DNA of 39,869 nucleotides from Candidatus Nanopelagicales bacterium (GTDB taxonomy: Bacteria > Actinomycetota > Actinomycetes > S36-B12), in NCBI GenBank assembly GCA_017857175.1, contig JAFMDS010000018.1:1-39869 (forward strand), in the 5' to 3' direction. The notes beneath the pieces are model-generated. The model made no database searches. It saw only the letters and a program-made list of their open reading frames with translations, and had not been told where the DNA came from. Shown here one piece after another: positions 9,333 through 17,252 of this stretch; position 1 is the first letter of the stretch; the number at the start of each line of letters is the position of its first letter. The translations under genes and the position numbers were made by a program.

Positions 9333-10376
9333 ATGTCACTGCCAAGTTTGCACAAACAGCCCGCATGGTTCGGAACGGTCATGGGCACGGGAGCAATCGC
9401 TATATTGTTCAACCTTCAGGCCGACGGATTCGATTCCACATTCCTTGAGGTCATTGCCATCGTCCTACTGTGGATTGCCAGCCTGGTAGCGATTGTGTTG
9501 TGGCCCAGGTACCTGAAGCGGCTACGTAGTAGGCATGAACTGCATGAGGAAGTTGGCGACCCAAACCACGGCGCAATGCTCGCGACCCTGCCCGCGGGCT
9601 TGCTTGTTTTAGCCATTGGGTGGGGCTCAATCGGTCCAAAGACGCTGCCCACCGGAGTCGCACTATGGATCGCAGGGATCCTTGTTGTTCTGGGAGCTTT
9701 CGTTTCTATCGGTTTCTCCGCCTACTGGGCCTCAACAATCAGTCGTCGGGAAGTGGGACTGGAGCGCGTTAATGGCGGATGGCTCATTCCTGTGGTCATG
9801 AACCTTCTGGCTCCTATTGCCGTTGTGCCATTCGTCCTACAGTTTCCAGAGCATGCGGCGCCACTGCTTGCAGTTGGCTTCGGATTTCTGGGCATAGGAG
9901 CCTTGCTCTTTCTCGCAATTTTCGCGTTACTCGTTATTCGGATTGCAACGCAGGTGCCACTACCTAGCGCTATGGCGCCTTCCCTCTGGATTCCGCTCGC
10001 TCCCGCAGGAGTATTTGGTGTTGCCCTCATTCGGTTGACGCAAGCCGCACAGGAAACTAATTTCGTGGGCGAGGATGCTGTCTTCATCGCGGCTGCAGTA
10101 GCGAGTATGGGAATTGGTTTCGGAATTTGGTGGGCCATTTTCGCGTTCGTTGATTTGCGTCGTTCCCACACGCATGGTGGGATTCCATTTCACTTGGGTT
10201 GGTGGGGATTCGTATTTCCGGTTGCGGCTATGGCACTGTCCATCTCACTTGTTGACCAACTCATAGACTCAGCGGACATCGTGGCGGTTCTCGCCTCAAC
10301 CATTGCAATTGGCGTGTGGGGCTACGTAACGTTTCGCACGATTATTGCTGTAGTACGGCATCGCGCTGAGGTATAG
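9333..10376 (+). CDS. TDT-family transporter (TehA / sulfite-exporter / C4-dicarboxylate type)
   Basis: This 347-residue integral membrane protein shows about ten hydrophobic helices and starts PAWFGTVMGTGAIA, the first-helix signature of the tellurite-resistance/dicarboxylate transporter family. That family includes TehA, SLAC1-type anion channels, Mae1 malate carriers and SSU1 sulfite exporters. I prefer ATG at 9333 because homologues begin just ahead of PAWFG; GGAG lies 12 nt upstream. ATG at 9309 is in frame and cannot be excluded. The shared palindrome with the divergent CPxCN membrane protein hints that the substrate may be sulfite or a related anion, since persulfide-sensing CstR-like repressors use such sites. 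That is inference; sequence alone does not define the substrate. Confidence 0.82.
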   Translation: MSLPSLHKQPAWFGTVMGTGAIAILFNLQADGFDSTFLEVIAIVLLWIASLVAIVLWPRYLKRLRSRHELHEEVGDPNHGAMLATLPAGLLVLAIGWGSIGPKTLPTGVALWIAGILVVLGAFVSIGFSAYWASTISRREVGLERVNGGWLIPVVMNLLAPIAVVPFVLQFPEHAAPLLAVGFGFLGIGALLFLAIFALLVIRIATQVPLPSAMAPSLWIPLAPAGVFGVALIRLTQAAQETNFVGEDAVFIAAAVASMGIGFGIWWAIFAFVDLRRSHTHGGIPFHLGWWGFVFPVAAMALSISLVDQLIDSADIVAVLASTIAIGVWGYVTFRTIIAVVRHRAEV

Positions 10377-10410
10377 GCAAGCCCCAGATCCAGATTCACC
10401 TCTGAAACTG

Positions 10411-10456
10411 CTGATGGGTACCATCAGAGTAGGTGCCTGCTGGCAGGTCAGCTGAC
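10411..10456. repeat. Three adjacent short inverted repeats upstream of the PLP decarboxylase
   Basis: Three dyads lie in 46 bp: CTGATGG-GTA-CCATCAG (10411-10427), CCTGC-TG-GCAGG (10436-10447) and GTCAGCTGAC (10447-10456). They fill the gap between the exporter stop (10376) and the decarboxylase start (10501). No T-run follows, so they do not look like an intrinsic terminator. The first is a good size for a dimeric repressor site. Confidence 0.4.
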
Positions 10457-10500
10457 GGCGCATCTATCCGGCTTGGCCCGGGTGAGTGCGAGGAAAAACA

Positions 10501-11904
10501 GTGTCGACATTCCCAGATTCAAATTCTCCTGAGCGTATGCATATCGCAGACCAGGCAACCATCGATGTGATTCTTAAATATGTCAATGAACGGCTGGTGC
10601 TCCCGGAGGCTCCCGTTGATGGTCTTGGCAACCGCGAAGAAATGAAGGCGGCCCTCGAGGGATTAATTGGTTCTGGACCCAAGGATCCGGCAGAAGTGCT
10701 TGGGATTTACGAGAAATACTTGGCTGACACAATCCTCTCGGCGGACAGCCCCCGATTCTTTGCCTTCATTCCTGCTGCGCCAACAAAAGCATCATTACTT
10801 TTTGACATGGTGGTGTCGGCGGCTTCACTTCAGGGCTGCTCGTGGCTCGAGGCGGCGGGTGCCGTTATGGCGGAGAACCAGGCGCTACGAATTATGGCTG
10901 ATATTGCGGGAATGCCTGAGTCTGCCGGTGGCACATTTGTATCGGGCGGCAGCGCTGGAAACCTCTCGGCACTCGTTGTTGCGCGGGATACGGCTCGAAA
11001 TAAAAAACGAGCCTCGGGGGAATCCTTGTATCCGCTGGCTGTTGTCGTGAGCGACCAGGCCCACTCATCGATTCAAAATGCACTCAATATTTTGGACATG
11101 CAAGCGGTGGTTGTTCCAACAGTTGATGGTCGCATGACTCACAGTGACCTTGATAAGGCTCTTGCAGGCCTTGATGTGAGCAATGTCGTGGCCATCGTGG
11201 CAACCGCAGGCACCACGAATGCAGGGATCGTCGACTCCATTGATGCAGCGGCCGATACCGCGACCAAATATGGATGGTGGTTGCACATTGACGGCGCCTA
11301 CGGCGGTGCAGGAATGTTGGATCCAACAAAAAAGCCTCTCTATAAAGGCATTGAACTGGCTGATTCGATTGTCATGGATCCTCACAAATGGTGGTTTGCT
11401 CCATTTGATTCAGCGGCCCTGATTTATCGCAACCCACAATTGGCAAAATCAGTTCACACTCAAGATGCGTCGTATCTCGATGTCATTCACGCGGACGCAG
11501 AGACTGAATTCAATCCGAGTGACCTTGCCTACCATCTGACTCGACGTGCCCGAGGGATGGCGCTGTGGTTTTCACTTGCGGTCAATGGTCTGGATGCCTA
11601 CCGAGACGCAGTGGTCAAGGGAAACCAATTGGCTCAGTATGCAGCGAAGCGAATCATTCGGCACCCGGATCTGGAATTGATTCGGGAACCTGATCTCTCA
11701 GTCGTGCTCTTTCGCCGCAATGGCTGGAACGCTGAGGATTACGAGCGTTGGACTCAAATGTTATTGGAGAAGCAAATTGCTTTTGTCACGTCAAGTGCAT
11801 GGAATGGCGAAACGATAGGTCGACTCGTGTTCCTGCATCCAGCGACGACAACTGAAATGGTCGATCAAGTAATCGATACGTTAGAAACTATCGTCCTAGA
11901 TTGA
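10501..11904 (+). CDS. Group II PLP-dependent amino acid decarboxylase
   Basis: The protein (467 residues) belongs to the aromatic amino acid / glutamate / diaminobutyrate decarboxylase family. The PLP lysine is Lys296 in VMDPHKWWFAP, Asp264 in LHIDGAYGG binds the pyridine nitrogen, and His188 in SDQAHSS stacks on the ring. The VSGGSAGNLSAL segment (147-157) binds phosphate. I prefer GTG at 10501 because AGGA lies 6 nt upstream; an in-frame GTG at 10486 is weaker. WWFAPFD after the lysine is closer to aromatic-L-amino-acid decarboxylases than to GadB. The substrate (Trp, Tyr, Phe, Dopa or another) remains open. Its 3' end overlaps bioY by 17 bp on the other strand. Confidence 0.85.
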   Translation: MSTFPDSNSPERMHIADQATIDVILKYVNERLVLPEAPVDGLGNREEMKAALEGLIGSGPKDPAEVLGIYEKYLADTILSADSPRFFAFIPAAPTKASLLFDMVVSAASLQGCSWLEAAGAVMAENQALRIMADIAGMPESAGGTFVSGGSAGNLSALVVARDTARNKKRASGESLYPLAVVVSDQAHSSIQNALNILDMQAVVVPTVDGRMTHSDLDKALAGLDVSNVVAIVATAGTTNAGIVDSIDAAADTATKYGWWLHIDGAYGGAGMLDPTKKPLYKGIELADSIVMDPHKWWFAPFDSAALIYRNPQLAKSVHTQDASYLDVIHADAETEFNPSDLAYHLTRRARGMALWFSLAVNGLDAYRDAVVKGNQLAQYAAKRIIRHPDLELIREPDLSVVLFRRNGWNAEDYERWTQMLLEKQIAFVTSSAWNGETIGRLVFLHPATTTEMVDQVIDTLETIVLD

Positions 11905-12472
11905 GTTTCTCAAGACCCTTCCACGAGAGTGGAAGTAGCCCTGCAGCAAGAGCAATCTTGAGAGCATCACCGATGAGGAATGGCGTCAGGCCGAGTGAAA
12001 TCGCCGTTGCCCAACTTGCATCCAGTGACACTTTGAGCCACGAAACACCAACGGCGTAGATGGCAATGTTGCCAATGACCATGAGCGCTGTTGTTCGCAG
12101 TGGCGTCGTGGAGTTGCCGCGTTCTGCCAATTTACCCACAATGAAGGCAGCGAGAATGAATCCGAGAATGTAACCAAATGATGCGCCACCCCAGCCCGAT
12201 GATCCCTCAGAGAACCAGGGAACTCCGAGAACGCCTGCAAGTGCATAAACGGTCATGGAGAGAACGCCTCGGAGTGAGCCAAGGGCGGCGCCCGTTAGGA
12301 GCACGGCGAATGTTTGAAGGGTCAGGGGCACGGGAGTGAAAGGCAGTGGAATAGCGATCTGCGCTGCGATACCGACGAATGCGGCTCCACCAAGTACGAG
12401 GGCGATTTGGGCAATCGCCGTCTTGGAAGCAAAATCAGCCAGGACACGTGGGGCGGGGGAGGCAAAAGCCAT
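11888..12472 (-). CDS. bioY: BioY, biotin-specific S component of an ECF transporter
   Basis: BioY captures biotin in the membrane, either alone or with the BioMN energising module, which is not in this window. The 194-residue protein has six hydrophobic segments. It carries the family stretches IPLPFTPVPLTLQTFAVLL (near 46-64) and YALAGVLGVPWFSEG with GWGGASFGYILGF. ATG at 12472 is preferred because AAGGAT lies 9 nt upstream; GTG at 12487 is possible. It sits beside the fatty acid cluster, whose AccD belongs to a biotin-dependent carboxylase, so supplying biotin for acyl-CoA carboxylation is a sensible role. A short GGGG-AAAT-CCCC dyad lies in its leader. Confidence 0.93.
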   Translation of the reverse strand: MAFASPAPRVLADFASKTAIAQIALVLGGAAFVGIAAQIAIPLPFTPVPLTLQTFAVLLTGAALGSLRGVLSMTVYALAGVLGVPWFSEGSSGWGGASFGYILGFILAAFIVGKLAERGNSTTPLRTTALMVIGNIAIYAVGVSWLKVSLDASWATAISLGLTPFLIGDALKIALAAGLLPLSWKGLEKLNLGR

Positions 12473-12607
12473 GATGGGATCCTTCACGGTTCATTTCTGG
12501 GGGAAATCCCCTGTTCGTGGGGGAAACACTACCCAATATTGACACCTCAGGTTACAGTTAGGCCAGTAATAGAGGGATCAACTGTCAGGTGGACCGTCTG
12601 AGCTGAA

Positions 12608-12645
12608 TGTTTGTGAGACCGCTGGGGAAGGCGTCACTCACAACA
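12608..12645 (+). promoter_or_regulatory. Leader hairpin abutting the DUF3145 ribosome binding site
   Basis: TGTT-T-GTGAG on the left pairs with CTCAC-AACA on the right (9 bp, one bulged T), and an inner ACCGC/GCGT stem closes the loop TGGGGAAG. The last base of the stem is the first base of the strong Shine-Dalgarno AGGAGG (12645-12650), 5 nt before ATG 12656. No T-run follows. Folding could modulate ribosome access; no ligand is implied. Confidence 0.4.
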
Positions 12646-12655
12646 GGAGGTCACA

Positions 12656-13183
12656 ATGACAGTAGTTGCCTACGGTCGCGCAGGCTCAATTGATAGTCGT
12701 GGCGTGGTCTTTATTCATTCATGCCCAAAGGCGATCGCGCCACACGCGGAATGGGCACTTGCAAAAGTTTTTGGCTCGGACACCCCAATCATCTGGGGTG
12801 ACCAACCTATTGAGCCCGGCTCACTGCGCGCCGAAATTATCTGGACAGGTGCGCAGGGTATGGGGGCCCAGCTAGCCAGTTCACTACTCGCCTTCAAGCA
12901 GGTGCGCTACGAAGTAACCGAGGACGCCTCAGCAGGCCATGAAGGTGAGCGCTTTGCGGCCACCCCAACATTGGGACTCTTCCGAGCAACCATTGGCCAG
13001 CACGGAGATGTCTTGGTCCACGAAGACAGACTCAGGAACCTCATCACCCAGAGTGATGCGACGGGCGAGTCAATGGAAAGTGAAATTAAACGACTATTGG
13101 GACAGCCCTGGGACCATGAACTTGAAGCATTCCGAATCGCACATGAAGGTTCAACGGTGCGCATTTTGCATCACGTTTCGTGA
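12656..13183 (+). CDS. DUF3145 family protein
   Basis: This soluble 175-residue protein matches the actinobacterial DUF3145 family. The recognisable features are the opening SRGVVFIHSCPKAIAPHAEW (residues 14-33), the central GAQGMGAQLASSLLAFKQVRYEV and the C-terminal GQPWDHELEAFR. No catalytic function is established for the family. As I recall, its genes are commonly found next to fab clusters in actinomycetes, and here it is convergent with accD, 15 bp apart. A very good Shine-Dalgarno (AGGAGG) sits 5 nt before the ATG. A role linked to fatty acid or envelope metabolism is inference from location only. Confidence 0.87.
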   Translation: MTVVAYGRAGSIDSRGVVFIHSCPKAIAPHAEWALAKVFGSDTPIIWGDQPIEPGSLRAEIIWTGAQGMGAQLASSLLAFKQVRYEVTEDASAGHEGERFAATPTLGLFRATIGQHGDVLVHEDRLRNLITQSDATGESMESEIKRLLGQPWDHELEAFRIAHEGSTVRILHHVS

Positions 13184-13198
13184 CTTTGCCGCTCGTCC

Positions 13199-14593
13199 TT
13201 ACAGAGGAATGTTTCCGTGATTGCCGCGCGCTCCGGGTGTTTCTAGGAGTACTTCGGCGACCGCTCGACGCGTCACCATGGGTTCAACAACTGAATCCAC
13301 GACACCCATGTCGACCGCCCGCTTGATTCCACCGGAAATAACCTCGTGCTCTGCTGCCAATTCGAGTTCGACTTGTTCGCGGCTTTCCTCGGGAACTTCA
13401 GCGAGGCGGCGGCGATGCAAAATTCGAATTGCTGCGACAGAACCCATGACTGCAACTTCGGCATTTGGCCAGGCGAACACTTTGGTGGCACCAAGTGAAG
13501 ATGAATTCATTGCAACAAATGCGCCGCCGTATGCCTTGCGGGTGACAACGGTGACGCGTGGTGTCACGCACTCGGCAAATGCGTGCAAAAGCTTCGCTCC
13601 GCGGCGAACAACACCTTCCCACTCTTGACCCAGGCCCGGTAAATAGCCAGGGACATCGACAATTACCACGAGGGGAACAGCAAATGAGTCACACATGCGC
13701 ACAAAGCGTGCTGCTTTCTCTGCACTGGATGAGTCAAGACACCCACCAAGGCGTAACGGATTGTTTGCCACAATGCCAACGGTCCTGCCACCAAGGCGAC
13801 CTAACCCAACAACAATGTTGGGTGCCCACTTGGCATGCAGTTCAACAAATGAATCAAGGTCAACAAATCCTTCGACGATTGGGTGAACGTCGTAGGCACG
13901 GCGTGATGACTCAGGGAGCAGTGCGCCAAGATCGCGGTCCTCGATGTCCTCCAGATTCAGTGAACCCTGGTGTCCGAGTAGATCAACGAGTGTTCTGCCA
14001 TAGTCGATGGCCTCTGTTTCCGAATCGGTCGTGATATGCACGACTCCGCTGCGACGACCATGTGGTTCGGGACCTCCAAGGCGATCCATGTCGACATCTT
14101 CGCCGGTCACGGAGCGAACCACCTCGGGCCCAGTGACAAAGATGCGACCGGCCGGTCCAAGAACAACAATGTCGGTCAGGGCCGGGCCGTAGGCGGCGCC
14201 ACCAGCGGCAGGTCCGAGTACAACAGAAATTTGTGGCACTTTGCCGGAAGCGCGAGTCATGGACAGAAATACACGACCAACGGCATCGAGGCTTGCGACA
14301 CCTTCACGTAAGCGAGCTCCACCGGAATGCCAAATGCCAACGACAGGTGCTGAGTCGGCGAGTGCGCGGTCGTAGGCCGTGACTATTGCGCGACAGCCAG
14401 CCTCACCCATGGCGCCACCTTGAACGGTTGGGTCCGTACAAAAGGCTACGCAGTGAGTTCCCTGGGCGCGGCCAACGGCTGCGATGACTCCGCGATCATC
14501 AAGGGGCGTGATGGTGGTGAACTCACCGTCGTCAAAGAATTTTCCAAGTCGCACCAGAGGTGATCGTGGATCGAGCTCAGTTTCTGCGGTCAT
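13199..14593 (-). CDS. accD: Acyl-CoA carboxylase carboxyltransferase subunit beta (AccD6-like)
   Basis: This is the carboxyltransferase subunit that moves CO2 from carboxybiotin to acetyl-CoA or propionyl-CoA. The 464-residue length and crotonase-fold halves fit: N-terminal GIWHSGGARLREGV and GPAAGGAAYGPAL, C-terminal VPGYLPGLGQEWEGVVRRGAK with RKAYGGAFVAMNSSSLG. ATG at 14593 has AGGAG upstream and lies 1 nt after the fabF stop, so it is the last gene of fabD-fabH-acpP-fabF-accD. The position matches AccD6 in mycobacteria, which makes malonyl-CoA for fatty acid synthesis. Its biotin carboxylase/carrier partner is not in the window. The acyl-CoA preference cannot be read directly. Confidence 0.92.
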   Translation of the reverse strand: MTAETELDPRSPLVRLGKFFDDGEFTTITPLDDRGVIAAVGRAQGTHCVAFCTDPTVQGGAMGEAGCRAIVTAYDRALADSAPVVGIWHSGGARLREGVASLDAVGRVFLSMTRASGKVPQISVVLGPAAGGAAYGPALTDIVVLGPAGRIFVTGPEVVRSVTGEDVDMDRLGGPEPHGRRSGVVHITTDSETEAIDYGRTLVDLLGHQGSLNLEDIEDRDLGALLPESSRRAYDVHPIVEGFVDLDSFVELHAKWAPNIVVGLGRLGGRTVGIVANNPLRLGGCLDSSSAEKAARFVRMCDSFAVPLVVIVDVPGYLPGLGQEWEGVVRRGAKLLHAFAECVTPRVTVVTRKAYGGAFVAMNSSSLGATKVFAWPNAEVAVMGSVAAIRILHRRRLAEVPEESREQVELELAAEHEVISGGIKRAVDMGVVDSVVEPMVTRRAVAEVLLETPGARGNHGNIPL

Positions 14594-14594
14594 G

Positions 14595-15827
14595 TCAAAC
14601 GCTCCTGAAAACAACGGCGACGTCATGTCCACCGAATCCGAATGAGTTATTAAGTGCGGCGATGTCCCCGCTAGGAAGGTCGGTTACTCCGGCTCCGCTC
14701 ACGTTGAGATTGACCTCTGGGTCAAGGTCCACGAGGTTGAGAGTTGGCGGGGCTTTGCGGTCACGAAGTGCGAGCATGGTGTAAATCGATTCAATTGCTC
14801 CAGCACCGCCTAGCAGGTGGCCTGTCATCGATTTTGTGCCCGCGACATAGGCGCTGTCTGTTGCCGGGCCCAGTGCTCGGCGAATAGCGACGGCCTCAGC
14901 GATGTCACCTTGCGGGGTTGACGTTGCGTGGGCGTTGACGTGCACTATGTCGGTTGTTGAGAGGCTTGCATTGTCAAGTGCTGCCAGGATTGCCCTCGCG
15001 GCACCTGCGCCTTCTGGGTCTGGTTGGGCAATGTGGTGACCATCGCTGGTCAATCCGGCACCGGCATAGCGCCCAAGAATTTTGGCCCCGCGGGCCTTGG
15101 CAAACTCTTCGGATTCCAGCACAACAACTCCGGCGCCCTCGCCCATGACGAAACCGTCACGAGCAAGGTCATAAGGCCTTGATGCTGCTTCAGGGTCATC
15201 ATTGCGCGTGGACAGGGCTCGCATTGCGGCAAAGCCCGCCATCGTGATGGGATGGATCGCGGCTTCAGCACCGCCTGCTACCACTACGTCGGCACGGCCG
15301 CTTTGAATCATGCGGGCTGCATAAGAAATAGCTTCGGCGCCGGATGCGCAGGCGCTCACGGGCGTGTGAACACCGGCGCGGGCTCCAATTTCGAGACCGA
15401 CAATTGCCGCTGGGCCGTTGGGCATGATCATGGTGACCATGTGAGGAGATATGCGCGAAGGCCCGCGCTCCAGGAGAGTGTCATAAGCATTCAGAAGTGA
15501 GGTGACGCCGCCGATCCCCGTTGCGATCACTGTTCCCAAGCGATCGAGATCCATCTCAGGTGCGCCGGCTTGAGCCCACGCTTCACGTGCGGCAACGAGC
15601 GCCGCCTGCTGTGAACGATCCATGCGGCGTGATTCGACTCGGTCAAGTACATCAACAGGATTCACGGCCATGATGCCAGCGATTTTTGCATTTTGGTCGT
15701 CAACCCAGGCTTCAGGAATAACGCTGATGCCAGAGTGCCCGCCAAGTACTGCTTCCCAGTTGGACTCGACATCGCCACCAACCGGTGTTGTCATCCCCAT
15801 TCCGGTGACTACTACTTCGCAGGACAT
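14595..15827 (-). CDS. fabF: 3-oxoacyl-ACP synthase II (FabF)
   Basis: FabF condenses malonyl-ACP with a growing acyl-ACP during elongation. The 410-residue thiolase-fold enzyme shows the Cys-His-His triad: Cys160 (VSACASGAE), His300 (VNAHATSTPQGD) and His337 (GTKSMTGHLLGGAG), with Lys332 in the last motif. The C-terminal NNSFGFGGHDVA loop is also present. A strong GGAGG lies 5 nt before the ATG. It follows acpP in the operon after a 96-bp gap that contains a long hairpin, and is followed at once by accD. Confidence 0.97.
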   Translation of the reverse strand: MSCEVVVTGMGMTTPVGGDVESNWEAVLGGHSGISVIPEAWVDDQNAKIAGIMAVNPVDVLDRVESRRMDRSQQAALVAAREAWAQAGAPEMDLDRLGTVIATGIGGVTSLLNAYDTLLERGPSRISPHMVTMIMPNGPAAIVGLEIGARAGVHTPVSACASGAEAISYAARMIQSGRADVVVAGGAEAAIHPITMAGFAAMRALSTRNDDPEAASRPYDLARDGFVMGEGAGVVVLESEEFAKARGAKILGRYAGAGLTSDGHHIAQPDPEGAGAARAILAALDNASLSTTDIVHVNAHATSTPQGDIAEAVAIRRALGPATDSAYVAGTKSMTGHLLGGAGAIESIYTMLALRDRKAPPTLNLVDLDPEVNLNVSGAGVTDLPSGDIAALNNSFGFGGHDVAVVFRSV

Positions 15828-15859
15828 GATTCCTCCAAGAAATTATTTGCTGAAATTTT

Positions 15860-15896
15860 GTGGGTACCGGTCATGAAACATGACCGGTACGCCCAC
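15860..15896 (-). repeat. Long intercistronic hairpin between acpP and fabF
   Basis: TACCGGTCATG and its exact complement flank the loop AAA (11-bp perfect stem). A further GTGGG/CCCAC stem adjoins it with a 2-nt CG bulge, making 16 bp in total. In the direction of transcription it follows the acpP stop by 27 nt and ends 32 nt before fabF. No U-run follows, so it is not a canonical terminator. It may stabilise the upstream acpP mRNA or set differential expression. Confidence 0.7.
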
Positions 15897-15923
15897 TTAT
15901 TTGTTATTTATCGGTGCAATCAG

Positions 15924-16163
15924 TTATGAATTGGCATTGATGAATGCGACTGCGTCGCCAACTGTGCGCAGGTTCTTTGCATCGTCATCAGAGATTTTCA
16001 CGCCCCACTTGTCTTCGGCTGCCATAACAACCTCAACCATGGAGAGTGAATCGACATCGAGGTCATCGACAAATGCTTTATCGAGTTGAACATCTTCAAC
16101 GGGCACACCTGCAACCTCATTGATGATCGCGGCAAAACCTACAAGTACATCTTCCTGGCTCAT
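15924..16163 (-). CDS. acpP: Acyl carrier protein
   Basis: This 79-residue acidic protein carries acyl chains on a 4'-phosphopantetheine arm during fatty acid synthesis. The attachment serine is Ser39 in DLDVDSLSMVEVVM, the DSL signature. I start at ATG 16163 (MSQEDVLVGF), which has AAAGGAAAAGCA as ribosome binding site; upstream in-frame codons are rich in basic residues and unlike the family. It lies between fabH and fabF, and both flanking gaps hold hairpins. That fits a need for far more carrier protein than condensing enzyme. Confidence 0.97.
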   Translation of the reverse strand: MSQEDVLVGFAAIINEVAGVPVEDVQLDKAFVDDLDVDSLSMVEVVMAAEDKWGVKISDDDAKNLRTVGDAVAFINANS

Positions 16164-16196
16164 TGCTTTTCCTTTCGTTTGACTTTTTCGATTGTT

Positions 16197-16225
16197 GCCC
16201 AAGTGGGCTCCCACCGAGAGGTGGG
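16197..16225 (-). repeat. Tandem hairpins between fabH and acpP
   Basis: Two dyads lie just after the fabH stop in the direction of transcription: CCCACC-N4-GGTGGG (16210-16225) and GCCCA-AG-TGGGC (16197-16208). They end 33 nt before the acpP start. No U-run follows, so an mRNA-processing or stability role is more likely than termination. Confidence 0.5.
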
Positions 16226-16229
16226 TGGC

Positions 16230-17240
16230 TTAAGGGAGTTTTACTACCTGTGCTGCATAGACCAGTCCCGCTCCGAATCCAATCAGTAGTGCGGTGTCGC
16301 CTGAGTGCGCCTCACCGTTCTCCATCATGCGGTCCATTGCGAGTGGGATCGATGCTGCGGAGGTGTTGCCCGTTGTCACGATGTCGCGGGCAACGACAAC
16401 GCTTTCGGGCAGTGCGAGTGCGCGAACGAGGGCATCAGTGATTCGGTTATTTGCCTGGTGGGGAATGAATACGTCGAGCTGCTCTGCCGTGATTCCCGCG
16501 GCTTCAAGGGCATCCTTTGTGGCTTTAACCATTTCGGTGACGGCCCAACGGAACACTTGCTGTCCCGCCATGGTGACCGTGGGATAGCCCAACGAGGGAT
16601 CATCGCGGAAGGCGATACTTGAAGCGGTCATGTTGATGGCCTGCAATTGACTTCCATCACCACCCCACACCACAGGCGCGATCCCTGGTTGATCGCTGGG
16701 GCCAATGACTACTGCCCCAGCTCCGTCGGCGAAAAGGAAAGCGGTTCCGCGATCCGTGGGGTTAACGACATCGGATAATTTTTCGACACCTATGACGACC
16801 ACATACTTGGCGCTGCCGCCACGGATCATGTCATTTGCCAGGGCCACTCCGTAACAAAAACCGGCACAGGCGGCCGATATGTCCATGGCCGCAGCACCAC
16901 GTGCTCCGATGAGTTCGCCGACTTCTACTGCAGCCGATGGTGTTGGGTACGGGTGGCTAATGGTGGCAAGGAGCACCATGTCAACGTCACTTGGATCGAT
17001 GCCTGCGCGCGCGATGGCCATCGATGCGGCTGACGTTGCCATAGTGACCACGGTCTCATCTTTTGAAGCGTGCCGGCGCTCGGTGATGCCAGAGCGTTCG
17101 CGAATCCATTCATCGGAGGAATCAATGCGCGTGCAAATTTCAGCGTTCGTGACAACATGTGAAGGTCGATAACTTCCCACCGAGAGAATTCGTGAGTATC
17201 GCGCCCCAGTTGGGCTCGCAAGTATTACAGATTCAGGCAT
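16230..17240 (-). CDS. fabH: 3-oxoacyl-ACP synthase III (FabH)
   Basis: FabH starts each fatty acid by condensing an acyl-CoA with malonyl-ACP. The 336-residue protein has the Cys-His-Asn triad at Cys125 (ISAACAGFCYG), His261 (FIPHQANNRI) and Asn292 (TTGNTSAAS). The N-terminal DEWIRERSGITERR stretch is the usual CoA-contacting region. Its start is 12 nt after the fabD stop with only a poor Shine-Dalgarno, so coupling to fabD is likely. Primer specificity (acetyl or branched acyl-CoA) is not decidable by eye. Confidence 0.96.
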   Translation of the reverse strand: MPESVILASPTGARYSRILSVGSYRPSHVVTNAEICTRIDSSDEWIRERSGITERRHASKDETVVTMATSAASMAIARAGIDPSDVDMVLLATISHPYPTPSAAVEVGELIGARGAAAMDISAACAGFCYGVALANDMIRGGSAKYVVVIGVEKLSDVVNPTDRGTAFLFADGAGAVVIGPSDQPGIAPVVWGGDGSQLQAINMTASSIAFRDDPSLGYPTVTMAGQQVFRWAVTEMVKATKDALEAAGITAEQLDVFIPHQANNRITDALVRALALPESVVVARDIVTTGNTSAASIPLAMDRMMENGEAHSGDTALLIGFGAGLVYAAQVVKLP

Positions 17241-17252
17241 AAATCGTTCCGA

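Noticed and set aside
9333-12472. A biosynthetic gene cluster built around the PLP decarboxylase and membrane proteins
   Set aside because: Neighbours are on mixed strands with separate control regions and no tailoring or assembly enzymes.
12500-12511. GGGG-AAAT-CCCC dyad in the bioY leader
   Set aside because: Only 4 bp per arm, no known biotin-regulator motif around it.
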